A stretch of 64,000 nt of DNA, taken from the NCBI RefSeq assembly GCF_036588685.1, contig NC_086378.1, positions 34,015,578 through 34,079,577 of the forward strand, in the 5' to 3' direction. Below the pieces are notes generated by a model. It did no database searches, was not told the origin of the DNA, and saw only the letters and a program-made list of their open reading frames with translations. Position numbers and translations under genes: made by a program. Positions within the stretch are counted from its first letter, which is position 1. Every line of letters starts with the position of its first letter. Of the stretch, positions 32,463 to 51,777 are shown in pieces. Source of the DNA: Mytilus trossulus. Lineage: Eukaryota > Mollusca > Bivalvia > Mytilida > Mytilidae.

Positions 32463-32517
32463 GGCCCTTTTCAGGGCCACCAATATTTTTCAAAAAGAGT
32501 CTAAAATTGTTGTACAT
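32463..32517 (+). terminator. H2A histone stem-loop and downstream element
   Basis: Stem-loop 32463-32478. Confidence 0.94.
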
Positions 32518-33520
32518 CTTAGTAATACTTTATTCCCCATACATAATTGAAAAAAATATATTCTACTACATAACAAATAAAAAATGTCTAAAATATAAAT
32601 GTCCCTTCTTCCGTGATTCTTCTTTTCTTCTCTCTCTAACGCATCCCATTTAAGTACAGTTCTTATAGCATAACACTAAGTCTAGTAACTTTTTCAGTCT
32701 TCTTCATCAGAACATTTATTGTCGTACTTTCTGACTCTTTGAACCCACAAGTAGCTCAGTTAAATCATATAATGTTTGTCGGGGGGAAAAAAAACCACTG
32801 ATAGTATTTATATTTAATACTAGTCTGCTCTCTTCTTTCTCTCTCTTGGTTATTGATGCGAGCATGCTTAGATTCATCTGAGAAGGTGTGTGGTTTTTTT
32901 TTATTATTATAATTATTTATAGTTTTTGTTAACATTATCTCTTTCGTCAACACTTTTATATATGATATGTACTTTCCATTCTTTTCCTTTTTCCATTTTT
33001 TTCAGCATCTCTCTCTCTGTCTTTCTGTCTTTATTTAGTTATTGTTTGTGTATTAAAGATGTGGAATTGATGTAAGCACACCGACAATCAGACAATGTGA
33101 CAAATGTGCCCAGCCCAAATGAAAATCATACCACATCTTCTTTTTTTATATTAAATATACATAAATATGACATAATACAACAATAAAGAAACTCAGCCGA
33201 TCCGCACAATGTCATGTCGGGAATGTGTAATTCCATTTGTTTCTGTTTTTTTATTTTTATTTCGCTTTGTTTGTGTTATAACTGCATTTTATTTTTATTT
33301 TTTCCTGTTTTTATTTTTCGTTCCTTTCCTTAATGTTTCTGCATGTATTTTGACCTTTTTTCATTATTATTATTTTTCTTCTTCAGATTTATCATATTGA
33401 AACCGTGACACTAATTTACTATTGTTGAGCTATGAGGGATGATCAGAAACTGTAATTATGAATGAAAAAAGGGGGCATTTTTACTGTCAGCTTGGGTTGA
33501 GCAGTTTTTCAGTAAAAAAT
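32518..33520. other. H3-H2A spacer
   Basis: Simple AT- and TC-rich sequence; no gene seen. Confidence 0.8.
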
Positions 33521-34126
<606 letters not shown>

Positions 34127-34155
34127 GAAGTGTGATTTTTTCACCAAAACATAAC

Positions 34156-34211
34156 GGCCCTTTTCAGGGCCACCAATATTTTTCAAAAAGAATCTATAAA
34201 TTGTTGTACAT
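34156..34211 (+). terminator. H3 histone stem-loop and downstream element
   Basis: Stem-loop 34156-34171. Confidence 0.94.
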
Positions 34212-35665
34212 GAAAATTAGAAACATAGCCGAACCCCTCTTTTCCCCATCTCTCTCTCTCTCTTTTATTTCTTCTTGTTGAATCCATCTATATGCAAAGC
34301 AATACATAGACAAAAAATAAATTTTATGATATATATATACACACAAGTCTCATCACAAAAAAAAGGGGGGTGTTTGTTTATCATGGTACATGTATGTCCT
34401 TGTGTGTAGAATATTAAATAGTACATTATATAAAAAAAGATCAACATATAAATGTTTCTATCTGTACTTCTGTTCTTTTCTTTTCTTCGCTTGTTTTGTC
34501 TTGTCTTCTTTTGATGTATTATTTACACCAGTAGTCTAGACCAAAGAAAGAGAACCACCAACTGGCCAAAATATAACCTTTTTTTTTAAGTTAGAGTTTA
34601 AATATCTTGTATAATTCATTAATTTGAATATTTCTTTTAGAAAAGCTGATATTACAGGGTACTTTTATCAAAAATTTAGAGCTCTTTTTCAGTCAGAATT
34701 GTAAAGAATTTTTTTATCATGTATGTAGTAATATATTTTGTCCACTTTAGAGTCTTGTCTTGCTGCTAGTTAACAAAATCATGAAATTTCTATTTAAATT
34801 AATATAATTTCGGTACGGGTCCAAGTAGTCCCCACAAAATTTCAATGTAGGAAGTCCATGTAAGCATATATCTTGCACTTATAAGCTTTTTTATATGATA
34901 AAAAGTGGTTTTCAGACTTATTATAAACTTTTCTGGCTAAAAGAAGTCTTCAGAATAGTAAGTACATGTGTGCGCATTAACATTTTTATTGGATTGGCTG
35001 ATGAAATTGTCATCGTCATACTGTGGATAAATATAGAATGGCGTTTAAAAATAAAATTGAAAGGAAGATGCACACATAAGAAGTTTTACCCGCAGTCAGG
35101 GGCATCTCTTTTCTTCACTGTAATACCTAGAAAAAAAAATCTTTAATAGTAATAACAGTAACAGTTTTATTCATACATTCTCCCATTTATGATCTGAAGT
35201 ACCTGCAGCAGATCGTTGATGGATGGCAAGCACAGCTTTGACAGATGATGTTGAGTTATGAAAGACAGGTAGAAAACTGCAAGCATGTAAAATCCTGTGA
35301 TGTATCCAATTTCTGGATACATCAAATAGACAAATAGATAACCAGTATTCCTAGATATGTCTGTGAGGTTTATTTTTTCCCCAACTAAATTCCATTCCAT
35401 TAAGTTGAAATGTGTATTGTCATTGAATGAAAATGTCTGTTCAGAGAAAGCAAATAATTATCTTTATAATTTTGACTGTCTAAAGTGATTTTCATTTATC
35501 ATTTATTTATCATACTATTCTATCTTAAAATGAAAACTTTTCAACATTTTGGAACTTTTTTTGTCTCCTTCAGTCATTTTTATTCCGATTGAAATAATAG
35601 TTTTTTCTTAAAAATTTACTGTCTGATATGAATTATTATATTTTTCAGACCTAGAATGAAAAAGT
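34212..35665. other. H4-H3 spacer
   Basis: Hairpin 35298-35324; no recognised gene. Confidence 0.8.
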
Positions 35666-36159
<494 letters not shown>

Positions 36160-36185
36160 ACAGCCACCCAGCTAATATCAACAAC

Positions 36186-36241
36186 GGCCCTTTTCAGGGC
36201 CACCAACATTTTTCAAAAAGAATCTTAGATTTGTTGTACAT
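36186..36241 (+). terminator. H4 histone stem-loop and downstream element
   Basis: Stem-loop 36186-36201. Confidence 0.94.
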
Positions 36242-36928
36242 CGTTTTAAACAAAATCTTGAAATCAAAGCTTGCTCCCACTTCTATTCTTTTCTCTAATG
36301 TTCATGAATTTTTCAACCGTTTTTCTTGTTTTCCCTGATCCTGATCCGCAACTATTTTCTCTCTCTCGTTATACCCCCCCCCCCCCCCTTTTTTTTTTTA
36401 AATATCTGGCTTTCTTTTTAATTAACTTCCTTACTCTTACTCTTGTATTTATTTGAGAATTTATATTTCTGAAGGTTTATGAATACGTTCAAAGATCAAG
36501 TCCGTGCATTTGCCTACATGAAGAGAGAAAATTTCAAAACAAAATGCACGGACTTTTACACACAAAATCTGTAGATTCTGTTATATTCAATTATAGAGGT
36601 TTTTTTTGCGTGGTTTAAGATTAGGTAATGTTCTTGTTTCCGTGTAAAATAATTCTCGCAATATTTTTTTTCTCTCGAAAAGCAAAAGAAATCGTAAATT
36701 TATCAACTCTATTAATTGGAATGAAAGCACTGTTTTGTTCTTCATGATTTATGTATTTACGCTTTGTAGTTTTGACAGACAAATTAAATGCTACAGAATG
36801 AGTGAAATACACGTATATTTGTTATACAGATAGAAAGAAGAGAAAAGTAACCATATACTATTGAAATAGTTTGAAAGTGGTTATAGCTGGGGTTGGGATT
36901 TATAGCTTTGTTTAGAAGTTTGACATTG
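36242..36928. other. H2B-H4 convergent spacer
   Basis: Inverted repeat 36498-36555; C15 at 36374-36388 and T11 at 36389-36399. No gene seen. Confidence 0.85.
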
Positions 36929-36983
36929 ATGTACAACAAATGTAAATTCTTTTTGAAAAATGTTGGTGGCCCTGAAAAGGGCC
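36929..36983 (-). terminator. H2B histone stem-loop and downstream element
   Basis: Stem-loop 36968-36983. Confidence 0.94.
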
Positions 36984-37011
36984 GTTTGTGAAGTTATAAA
37001 CTTCAGACTGT

Positions 37012-37386
37012 TTACTTGCTGCTGGTGTATTTAGTGACGGCTTTGGTACCTTCACTGACAGCGTGCTTGGCCAATTCTCCGGGTAAGAGAAGACGGACAG
37101 CGGTCTGGATCTCCCGGGATGTGATGGTAGATCTTTTGTTGTAGTGTGCCAATCGGGAAGCCTCTGCTGCGATTCTCTCGAAGATATCGTTGACGAAGCT
37201 GTTCATGATGGACATTGCCTTTGAGGACACTCCGGTGTCGGGGTGAACTTGTCTCAAGACTTTGTAGATGTAGATAGCATAGGATTCACGTCTCTTCCTC
37301 CTCCTTTTCTTATCACCGCCGGGTCTGGCAGTCTTTGCCTTGGTGACGGCCTTCTTGGCTCCTTTAGTTCCTACTTTGGGTGGCAT
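37012..37386 (-). CDS. H2B: Histone H2B
   Basis: Intact 124-aa copy. TATA at 37439-37446, stem-loop at 36968-36983. Confidence 0.98.
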   Translation of the reverse strand: MPPKVGTKGAKKAVTKAKTARPGGDKKRRRKRRESYAIYIYKVLRQVHPDTGVSSKAMSIMNSFVNDIFERIAAEASRLAHYNKRSTITSREIQTAVRLLLPGELAKHAVSEGTKAVTKYTSSK

Positions 37387-38040
<654 letters not shown>

Positions 38041-38073
38041 AAAGTGGATATATCGGATTACTCACTTAACAAC

Positions 38074-38128
38074 GGCCCTTTTCAGGGCCACCAATATTTT
38101 TCAAAAAGAGTCTAAAATTGTTGTACAT
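38074..38128 (+). terminator. H2A histone stem-loop and downstream element
   Basis: Stem-loop 38074-38089. Confidence 0.94.
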
Positions 38129-39131
38129 CTTAGTAATACTTTATTCCCCATACATAATTGAAAAAAATATATTCTACTACATAACAAATAAAAAATGTCT
38201 AAAATATAAATGTCCCTTCTTCCGTGATTCTTCTTTTCTTCTCTCTCTAACGCATCCCATTTAAGTACAGTTCTTATAGCATAACACTAAGTCTAGTAAC
38301 TTTTTCAGTCTTCTTCATCAGAACATTTATTGTCGTACTTTCTGACTCTTTGAACCCACAAGTAGCTCAGTTAAATCATATAATGTTTGTCGGGGGGAAA
38401 AAAAACCACTGATAGTATTTATATTTAATACTAGTCTGCTCTCTTCTTTCTCTCTCTTGGTTATTGATGCGAGCATGCTTAGATTCATCTGAGAAGGTGT
38501 GTGGTTTTTTTTTATTATTATAATTATTTATAGTTTTTGTTAACATTATCTCTTTCGTCAACACTTTTATATATGATATGTACTTTCCATTCTTTTCCTT
38601 TTTCCATTTTTTTCAGCATCTCTCTCTCTGTCTTTCTGTCTTTATTTAGTTATTGTTTGTGTATTAAAGATGTGGAATTGATGTAAGCACACCGACAATC
38701 AGACAATGTGACAAATGTGCCCAGCCCAAATGAAAATCATACCACATCTTCTTTTTTTATATTAAATATACATAAATATGACATAATACAACAATAAAGA
38801 AACTCAGCCGATCCGCACAATGTCATGTCGGGAATGTGTAATTCCATTTGTTTCTGTTTTTTTATTTTTATTTCGCTTTGTTTGTGTTATAACTGCATTT
38901 TATTTTTATTTTTTCCTGTTTTTATTTTTCGTTCCTTTCCTTAATGTTTCTGCATGTATTTTGACCTTTTTTCATTATTATTATTTTTCTTCTTCAGATT
39001 TATCATATTGAAACCGTGACACTAATTTACTATTGTTGAGCTATGAGGGATGATCAGAAACTGTAATTATGAATGAAAAAAGGGGGCATTTTTACTGTCA
39101 GCTTGGGTTGAGCAGTTTTTCAGTAAAAAAT
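38129..39131. other. H3-H2A spacer
   Basis: Simple AT- and TC-rich sequence; no gene seen. Confidence 0.8.
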
Positions 39132-39737
<606 letters not shown>

Positions 39738-39766
39738 GAAGTGTGATTTTTTCACCAAAACATAAC

Positions 39767-39822
39767 GGCCCTTTTCAGGGCCACCAATATTTTTCAAAAA
39801 GAATCTATAAATTGTTGTACAT
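39767..39822 (+). terminator. H3 histone stem-loop and downstream element
   Basis: Stem-loop 39767-39782. Confidence 0.94.
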
Positions 39823-41276
39823 GAAAATTAGAAACATAGCCGAACCCCTCTTTTCCCCATCTCTCTCTCTCTCTTTTATTTCTTCTTGTTGAATCCATCT
39901 ATATGCAAAGCAATACATAGACAAAAAATAAATTTTATGATATATATATACACACAAGTCTCATCACAAAAAAAAGGGGGGTGTTTGTTTATCATGGTAC
40001 ATGTATGTCCTTGTGTGTAGAATATTAAATAGTACATTATATAAAAAAAGATCAACATATAAATGTTTCTATCTGTACTTCTGTTCTTTTCTTTTCTTCG
40101 CTTGTTTTGTCTTGTCTTCTTTTGATGTATTATTTACACCAGTAGTCTAGACCAAAGAAAGAGAACCACCAACTGGCCAAAATATAACCTTTTTTTTTAA
40201 GTTAGAGTTTAAATATCTTGTATAATTCATTAATTTGAATATTTCTTTTAGAAAAGCTGATATTACAGGGTACTTTTATCAAAAATTTAGAGCTCTTTTT
40301 CAGTCAGAATTGTAAAGAATTTTTTTATCATGTATGTAGTAATATATTTTGTCCACTTTAGAGTCTTGTCTTGCTGCTAGTTAACAAAATCATGAAATTT
40401 CTATTTAAATTAATATAATTTCGGTACGGGTCCAAGTAGTCCCCACAAAATTTCAATGTAGGAAGTCCATGTAAGCATATATCTTGCACTTATAAGCTTT
40501 TTTATATGATAAAAAGTGGTTTTCAGACTTATTATAAACTTTTCTGGCTAAAAGAAGTCTTCAGAATAGTAAGTACATGTGTGCGCATTAACATTTTTAT
40601 TGGATTGGCTGATGAAATTGTCATCGTCATACTGTGGATAAATATAGAATGGCGTTTAAAAATAAAATTGAAAGGAAGATGCACACATAAGAAGTTTTAC
40701 CCGCAGTCAGGGGCATCTCTTTTCTTCACTGTAATACCTAGAAAAAAAAATCTTTAATAGTAATAACAGTAACAGTTTTATTCATACATTCTCCCATTTA
40801 TGATCTGAAGTACCTGCAGCAGATCGTTGATGGATGGCAAGCACAGCTTTGACAGATGATGTTGAGTTATGAAAGACAGGTAGAAAACTGCAAGCATGTA
40901 AAATCCTGTGATGTATCCAATTTCTGGATACATCAAATAGACAAATAGATAACCAGTATTCCTAGATATGTCTGTGAGGTTTATTTTTTCCCCAACTAAA
41001 TTCCATTCCATTAAGTTGAAATGTGTATTGTCATTGAATGAAAATGTCTGTTCAGAGAAAGCAAATAATTATCTTTATAATTTTGACTGTCTAAAGTGAT
41101 TTTCATTTATCATTTATTTATCATACTATTCTATCTTAAAATGAAAACTTTTCAACATTTTGGAACTTTTTTTGTCTCCTTCAGTCATTTTTATTCCGAT
41201 TGAAATAATAGTTTTTTCTTAAAAATTTACTGTCTGATATGAATTATTATATTTTTCAGACCTAGAATGAAAAAGT
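39823..41276. other. H4-H3 spacer
   Basis: Hairpin 40909-40935; no recognised gene. Confidence 0.8.
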
Positions 41277-41772
<496 letters not shown>

Positions 41773-41798
41773 ACAGCCACCCAGCTAATATCAACAAC

Positions 41799-41854
41799 GG
41801 CCCTTTTCAGGGCCACCAACATTTTTCAAAAAGAATCTTAGATTTGTTGTACAT
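41799..41854 (+). terminator. H4 histone stem-loop and downstream element
   Basis: Stem-loop 41799-41814. Confidence 0.94.
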
Positions 41855-42540
41855 CGTTTTAAACAAAATCTTGAAATCAAAGCTTGCTCCCACTTCTATT
41901 CTTTTCTCTAATGTTCATGAATTTTTCAACCGTTTTTCTTGTTTTCCCTGATCCTGATCCGCAACTATTTTCTCTCTCTCGTTATACCCCCCCCCCCCCC
42001 TTTTTTTTTTTAAATATCTGGCTTTCTTTTTAATTAACTTCCTTACTCTTACTCTTGTATTTATTTGAGAATTTATATTTCTGAAGGTTTATGAATACGT
42101 TCAAAGATCAAGTCCGTGCATTTGCCTACATGAAGAGAGAAAATTTCAAAACAAAATGCACGGACTTTTACACACAAAATCTGTAGATTCTGTTATATTC
42201 AATTATAGAGGTTTTTTTTGCGTGGTTTAAGATTAGGTAATGTTCTTGTTTCCGTGTAAAATAATTCTCGCAATATTTTTTTTCTCTCGAAAAGCAAAAG
42301 AAATCGTAAATTTATCAACTCTATTAATTGGAATGAAAGCACTGTTTTGTTCTTCATGATTTATGTATTTACGCTTTGTAGTTTTGACAGACAAATTAAA
42401 TGCTACAGAATGAGTGAAATACACGTATATTTGTTATACAGATAGAAAGAAGAGAAAAGTAACCATATACTATTGAAATAGTTTGAAAGTGGTTATAGCT
42501 GGGGTTGGGATTTATAGCTTTGTTTAGAAGTTTGACATTG
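41855..42540. other. H2B-H4 convergent spacer
   Basis: Inverted repeat 42110-42167; C14 at 41987-42000 and T11 at 42001-42011, one of the two shortest G/C tracts. No gene seen. Confidence 0.85.
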
Positions 42541-42595
42541 ATGTACAACAAATGTAAATTCTTTTTGAAAAATGTTGGTGGCCCTGAAAAGGGCC
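42541..42595 (-). terminator. H2B histone stem-loop and downstream element
   Basis: Stem-loop 42580-42595. Confidence 0.94.
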
Positions 42596-42623
42596 GTTTG
42601 TGAAGTTATAAACTTCAGACTGT

Positions 42624-42998
42624 TTACTTGCTGCTGGTGTATTTAGTGACGGCTTTGGTACCTTCACTGACAGCGTGCTTGGCCAATTCTCCGGGTAAGA
42701 GAAGACGGACAGCGGTCTGGATCTCCCGGGATGTGATGGTAGATCTTTTGTTGTAGTGTGCCAATCGGGAAGCCTCTGCTGCGATTCTCTCGAAGATATC
42801 GTTGACGAAGCTGTTCATGATGGACATTGCCTTTGAGGACACTCCGGTGTCGGGGTGAACTTGTCTCAAGACTTTGTAGATGTAGATAGCATAGGATTCA
42901 CGTCTCTTCCTCCTCCTTTTCTTATCACCGCCGGGTCTGGCAGTCTTTGCCTTGGTGACGGCCTTCTTGGCTCCTTTAGTTCCTACTTTGGGTGGCAT
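42624..42998 (-). CDS. H2B: Histone H2B
   Basis: Intact 124-aa copy. TATA at 43051-43058, stem-loop at 42580-42595. Confidence 0.98.
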   Translation of the reverse strand: MPPKVGTKGAKKAVTKAKTARPGGDKKRRRKRRESYAIYIYKVLRQVHPDTGVSSKAMSIMNSFVNDIFERIAAEASRLAHYNKRSTITSREIQTAVRLLLPGELAKHAVSEGTKAVTKYTSSK

Positions 42999-43652
<654 letters not shown>

Positions 43653-43685
43653 AAAGTGGATATATCGGATTACTCACTTAACAAC

Positions 43686-43740
43686 GGCCCTTTTCAGGGC
43701 CACCAATATTTTTCAAAAAGAGTCTAAAATTGTTGTACAT
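43686..43740 (+). terminator. H2A histone stem-loop and downstream element
   Basis: Stem-loop 43686-43701. Confidence 0.94.
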
Positions 43741-44743
43741 CTTAGTAATACTTTATTCCCCATACATAATTGAAAAAAATATATTCTACTACATAACAAA
43801 TAAAAAATGTCTAAAATATAAATGTCCCTTCTTCCGTGATTCTTCTTTTCTTCTCTCTCTAACGCATCCCATTTAAGTACAGTTCTTATAGCATAACACT
43901 AAGTCTAGTAACTTTTTCAGTCTTCTTCATCAGAACATTTATTGTCGTACTTTCTGACTCTTTGAACCCACAAGTAGCTCAGTTAAATCATATAATGTTT
44001 GTCGGGGGGAAAAAAAACCACTGATAGTATTTATATTTAATACTAGTCTGCTCTCTTCTTTCTCTCTCTTGGTTATTGATGCGAGCATGCTTAGATTCAT
44101 CTGAGAAGGTGTGTGGTTTTTTTTTATTATTATAATTATTTATAGTTTTTGTTAACATTATCTCTTTCGTCAACACTTTTATATATGATATGTACTTTCC
44201 ATTCTTTTCCTTTTTCCATTTTTTTCAGCATCTCTCTCTCTGTCTTTCTGTCTTTATTTAGTTATTGTTTGTGTATTAAAGATGTGGAATTGATGTAAGC
44301 ACACCGACAATCAGACAATGTGACAAATGTGCCCAGCCCAAATGAAAATCATACCACATCTTCTTTTTTTATATTAAATATACATAAATATGACATAATA
44401 CAACAATAAAGAAACTCAGCCGATCCGCACAATGTCATGTCGGGAATGTGTAATTCCATTTGTTTCTGTTTTTTTATTTTTATTTCGCTTTGTTTGTGTT
44501 ATAACTGCATTTTATTTTTATTTTTTCCTGTTTTTATTTTTCGTTCCTTTCCTTAATGTTTCTGCATGTATTTTGACCTTTTTTCATTATTATTATTTTT
44601 CTTCTTCAGATTTATCATATTGAAACCGTGACACTAATTTACTATTGTTGAGCTATGAGGGATGATCAGAAACTGTAATTATGAATGAAAAAAGGGGGCA
44701 TTTTTACTGTCAGCTTGGGTTGAGCAGTTTTTCAGTAAAAAAT
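43741..44743. other. H3-H2A spacer
   Basis: Simple AT- and TC-rich sequence; no gene seen. Confidence 0.8.
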
Positions 44744-45349
<606 letters not shown>

Positions 45350-45378
45350 GAAGTGTGATTTTTTCACCAAAACATAAC

Positions 45379-45434
45379 GGCCCTTTTCAGGGCCACCAAT
45401 ATTTTTCAAAAAGAATCTATAAATTGTTGTACAT
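45379..45434 (+). terminator. H3 histone stem-loop and downstream element
   Basis: Stem-loop 45379-45394. Confidence 0.94.
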
Positions 45435-46888
45435 GAAAATTAGAAACATAGCCGAACCCCTCTTTTCCCCATCTCTCTCTCTCTCTTTTATTTCTTCTTG
45501 TTGAATCCATCTATATGCAAAGCAATACATAGACAAAAAATAAATTTTATGATATATATATACACACAAGTCTCATCACAAAAAAAAGGGGGGTGTTTGT
45601 TTATCATGGTACATGTATGTCCTTGTGTGTAGAATATTAAATAGTACATTATATAAAAAAAGATCAACATATAAATGTTTCTATCTGTACTTCTGTTCTT
45701 TTCTTTTCTTCGCTTGTTTTGTCTTGTCTTCTTTTGATGTATTATTTACACCAGTAGTCTAGACCAAAGAAAGAGAACCACCAACTGGCCAAAATATAAC
45801 CTTTTTTTTTAAGTTAGAGTTTAAATATCTTGTATAATTCATTAATTTGAATATTTCTTTTAGAAAAGCTGATATTACAGGGTACTTTTATCAAAAATTT
45901 AGAGCTCTTTTTCAGTCAGAATTGTAAAGAATTTTTTTATCATGTATGTAGTAATATATTTTGTCCACTTTAGAGTCTTGTCTTGCTGCTAGTTAACAAA
46001 ATCATGAAATTTCTATTTAAATTAATATAATTTCGGTACGGGTCCAAGTAGTCCCCACAAAATTTCAATGTAGGAAGTCCATGTAAGCATATATCTTGCA
46101 CTTATAAGCTTTTTTATATGATAAAAAGTGGTTTTCAGACTTATTATAAACTTTTCTGGCTAAAAGAAGTCTTCAGAATAGTAAGTACATGTGTGCGCAT
46201 TAACATTTTTATTGGATTGGCTGATGAAATTGTCATCGTCATACTGTGGATAAATATAGAATGGCGTTTAAAAATAAAATTGAAAGGAAGATGCACACAT
46301 AAGAAGTTTTACCCGCAGTCAGGGGCATCTCTTTTCTTCACTGTAATACCTAGAAAAAAAAATCTTTAATAGTAATAACAGTAACAGTTTTATTCATACA
46401 TTCTCCCATTTATGATCTGAAGTACCTGCAGCAGATCGTTGATGGATGGCAAGCACAGCTTTGACAGATGATGTTGAGTTATGAAAGACAGGTAGAAAAC
46501 TGCAAGCATGTAAAATCCTGTGATGTATCCAATTTCTGGATACATCAAATAGACAAATAGATAACCAGTATTCCTAGATATGTCTGTGAGGTTTATTTTT
46601 TCCCCAACTAAATTCCATTCCATTAAGTTGAAATGTGTATTGTCATTGAATGAAAATGTCTGTTCAGAGAAAGCAAATAATTATCTTTATAATTTTGACT
46701 GTCTAAAGTGATTTTCATTTATCATTTATTTATCATACTATTCTATCTTAAAATGAAAACTTTTCAACATTTTGGAACTTTTTTTGTCTCCTTCAGTCAT
46801 TTTTATTCCGATTGAAATAATAGTTTTTTCTTAAAAATTTACTGTCTGATATGAATTATTATATTTTTCAGACCTAGAATGAAAAAGT
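45435..46888. other. H4-H3 spacer
   Basis: Hairpin 46521-46547; no recognised gene. Confidence 0.8.
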
Positions 46889-47384
<496 letters not shown>

Positions 47385-47410
47385 ACAGCCACCCAGCTAA
47401 TATCAACAAC

Positions 47411-47466
47411 GGCCCTTTTCAGGGCCACCAACATTTTTCAAAAAGAATCTTAGATTTGTTGTACAT
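47411..47466 (+). terminator. H4 histone stem-loop and downstream element
   Basis: Stem-loop 47411-47426. Confidence 0.94.
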
Positions 47467-48153
47467 CGTTTTAAACAAAATCTTGAAATCAAAGCTTGCT
47501 CCCACTTCTATTCTTTTCTCTAATGTTCATGAATTTTTCAACCGTTTTTCTTGTTTTCCCTGATCCTGATCCGCAACTATTTTCTCTCTCTCGTTATACC
47601 CCCCCCCCCCCCCTTTTTTTTTTTAAATATCTGGCTTTCTTTTTAATTAACTTCCTTACTCTTACTCTTGTATTTATTTGAGAATTTATATTTCTGAAGG
47701 TTTATGAATACGTTCAAAGATCAAGTCCGTGCATTTGCCTACATGAAGAGAGAAAATTTCAAAACAAAATGCACGGACTTTTACACACAAAATCTGTAGA
47801 TTCTGTTATATTCAATTATAGAGGTTTTTTTTGCGTGGTTTAAGATTAGGTAATGTTCTTGTTTCCGTGTAAAATAATTCTCGCAATATTTTTTTTCTCT
47901 CGAAAAGCAAAAGAAATCGTAAATTTATCAACTCTATTAATTGGAATGAAAGCACTGTTTTGTTCTTCATGATTTATGTATTTACGCTTTGTAGTTTTGA
48001 CAGACAAATTAAATGCTACAGAATGAGTGAAATACACGTATATTTGTTATACAGATAGAAAGAAGAGAAAAGTAACCATATACTATTGAAATAGTTTGAA
48101 AGTGGTTATAGCTGGGGTTGGGATTTATAGCTTTGTTTAGAAGTTTGACATTG
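47467..48153. other. H2B-H4 convergent spacer
   Basis: Inverted repeat 47723-47780; C15 at 47599-47613 and T11 at 47614-47624. No gene seen. Confidence 0.85.
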
Positions 48154-48208
48154 ATGTACAACAAATGTAAATTCTTTTTGAAAAATGTTGGTGGCCCTGA
48201 AAAGGGCC
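48154..48208 (-). terminator. H2B histone stem-loop and downstream element
   Basis: Stem-loop 48193-48208. Confidence 0.94.
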
Positions 48209-48236
48209 GTTTGTGAAGTTATAAACTTCAGACTGT

Positions 48237-48611
48237 TTACTTGCTGCTGGTGTATTTAGTGACGGCTTTGGTACCTTCACTGACAGCGTGCTTGGCCAAT
48301 TCTCCGGGTAAGAGAAGACGGACAGCGGTCTGGATCTCCCGGGATGTGATGGTAGATCTTTTGTTGTAGTGTGCCAATCGGGAAGCCTCTGCTGCGATTC
48401 TCTCGAAGATATCGTTGACGAAGCTGTTCATGATGGACATTGCCTTTGAGGACACTCCGGTGTCGGGGTGAACTTGTCTCAAGACTTTGTAGATGTAGAT
48501 AGCATAGGATTCACGTCTCTTCCTCCTCCTTTTCTTATCACCGCCGGGTCTGGCAGTCTTTGCCTTGGTGACGGCCTTCTTGGCTCCTTTAGTTCCTACT
48601 TTGGGTGGCAT
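48237..48611 (-). CDS. H2B: Histone H2B
   Basis: Intact 124-aa copy. TATA at 48664-48671, stem-loop at 48193-48208. Confidence 0.98.
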   Translation of the reverse strand: MPPKVGTKGAKKAVTKAKTARPGGDKKRRRKRRESYAIYIYKVLRQVHPDTGVSSKAMSIMNSFVNDIFERIAAEASRLAHYNKRSTITSREIQTAVRLLLPGELAKHAVSEGTKAVTKYTSSK

Positions 48612-49265
<654 letters not shown>

Positions 49266-49298
49266 AAAGTGGATATATCGGATTACTCACTTAACAAC

Positions 49299-49353
49299 GG
49301 CCCTTTTCAGGGCCACCAATATTTTTCAAAAAGAGTCTAAAATTGTTGTACAT
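49299..49353 (+). terminator. H2A histone stem-loop and downstream element
   Basis: Stem-loop 49299-49314. Confidence 0.94.
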
Positions 49354-50356
49354 CTTAGTAATACTTTATTCCCCATACATAATTGAAAAAAATATATTCT
49401 ACTACATAACAAATAAAAAATGTCTAAAATATAAATGTCCCTTCTTCCGTGATTCTTCTTTTCTTCTCTCTCTAACGCATCCCATTTAAGTACAGTTCTT
49501 ATAGCATAACACTAAGTCTAGTAACTTTTTCAGTCTTCTTCATCAGAACATTTATTGTCGTACTTTCTGACTCTTTGAACCCACAAGTAGCTCAGTTAAA
49601 TCATATAATGTTTGTCGGGGGGAAAAAAAACCACTGATAGTATTTATATTTAATACTAGTCTGCTCTCTTCTTTCTCTCTCTTGGTTATTGATGCGAGCA
49701 TGCTTAGATTCATCTGAGAAGGTGTGTGGTTTTTTTTTATTATTATAATTATTTATAGTTTTTGTTAACATTATCTCTTTCGTCAACACTTTTATATATG
49801 ATATGTACTTTCCATTCTTTTCCTTTTTCCATTTTTTTCAGCATCTCTCTCTCTGTCTTTCTGTCTTTATTTAGTTATTGTTTGTGTATTAAAGATGTGG
49901 AATTGATGTAAGCACACCGACAATCAGACAATGTGACAAATGTGCCCAGCCCAAATGAAAATCATACCACATCTTCTTTTTTTATATTAAATATACATAA
50001 ATATGACATAATACAACAATAAAGAAACTCAGCCGATCCGCACAATGTCATGTCGGGAATGTGTAATTCCATTTGTTTCTGTTTTTTTATTTTTATTTCG
50101 CTTTGTTTGTGTTATAACTGCATTTTATTTTTATTTTTTCCTGTTTTTATTTTTCGTTCCTTTCCTTAATGTTTCTGCATGTATTTTGACCTTTTTTCAT
50201 TATTATTATTTTTCTTCTTCAGATTTATCATATTGAAACCGTGACACTAATTTACTATTGTTGAGCTATGAGGGATGATCAGAAACTGTAATTATGAATG
50301 AAAAAAGGGGGCATTTTTACTGTCAGCTTGGGTTGAGCAGTTTTTCAGTAAAAAAT
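49354..50356. other. H3-H2A spacer
   Basis: Simple AT- and TC-rich sequence; no gene seen. Confidence 0.8.
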
Positions 50357-50962
<606 letters not shown>

Positions 50963-50991
50963 GAAGTGTGATTTTTTCACCAAAACATAAC

Positions 50992-51047
50992 GGCCCTTTT
51001 CAGGGCCACCAATATTTTTCAAAAAGAATCTATAAATTGTTGTACAT
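50992..51047 (+). terminator. H3 histone stem-loop and downstream element
   Basis: Stem-loop 50992-51007. Confidence 0.94.
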
Positions 51048-51677
51048 GAAAATTAGAAACATAGCCGAACCCCTCTTTTCCCCATCTCTCTCTCTCTCTT
51101 TTATTTCTTCTTGTTGAATCCATCTATATGCAAAGCAATACATAGACAAAAAATAAATTTTATGATATATATATACACACAAGTCTCATCACAAAAAAAA
51201 GGGGGGTGTTTGTTTATCATGGTACATGTATGTCCTTGTGTGTAGAATATTAAATAGTACATTATATAAAAAAAGATCAACATATAAATGTTTCTATCTG
51301 TACTTCTGTTCTTTTCTTTTCTTCGCTTGTTTTGTCTTGTCTTCTTTTGATGTATTATTTACACCAGTAGTCTAGACCAAAGAAAGAGAACCACCAACTG
51401 GCCAAAATATAACCTTTTTTTTTAAGTTAGAGTTTAAATATCTTGTATAATTCATTAATTTGAATATTTCTTTTAGAAAAGCTGATATTACAGGGTACTT
51501 TTATCAAAAATTTAGAGCTCTTTTTCAGTCAGAATTGTAAAGAATTTTTTTATCATGTATGTAGTAATATATTTTGTCCACTTTAGAGTCTTGTCTTGCT
51601 GCTAGTTAACAAAATCATGAAATTTCTATTTAAATTAATATAATTTCGGTACGGGTCCAAGTAGTCCCCACAAAATT
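51048..51677. other. H4-H3 spacer, H3-proximal part, cut by gap 3
   Basis: Reverse-orientation spacer with no gene seen. It ends at the position equivalent to 5958 in the first complete unit. Confidence 0.8.
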
Positions 51678-51777
51678 NNNNNNNNNNNNNNNNNNNNNNN
51701 NNNNNNNNNNNNNNNNNNNNNNNNNNNNNNNNNNNNNNNNNNNNNNNNNNNNNNNNNNNNNNNNNNNNNNNNNNNNN
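51678..51777. other. Assembly gap 3 (100 N) at the return orientation switch
   Basis: Both sides are H4-H3 spacer in opposite orientation. The flanking genes are two H3 copies with facing 3' ends (50552-50962 on + and 53110-53520 on -). Confidence 0.95.

Noticed and set aside
32576-32581. AATAAA behind H2A and H3 as functional polyadenylation sites
   Set aside because: Such hexamers are common by chance in this AT-rich spacer, and no equivalent was noted at a comparable distance behind H4 or H2B; noted in the gene entries only.
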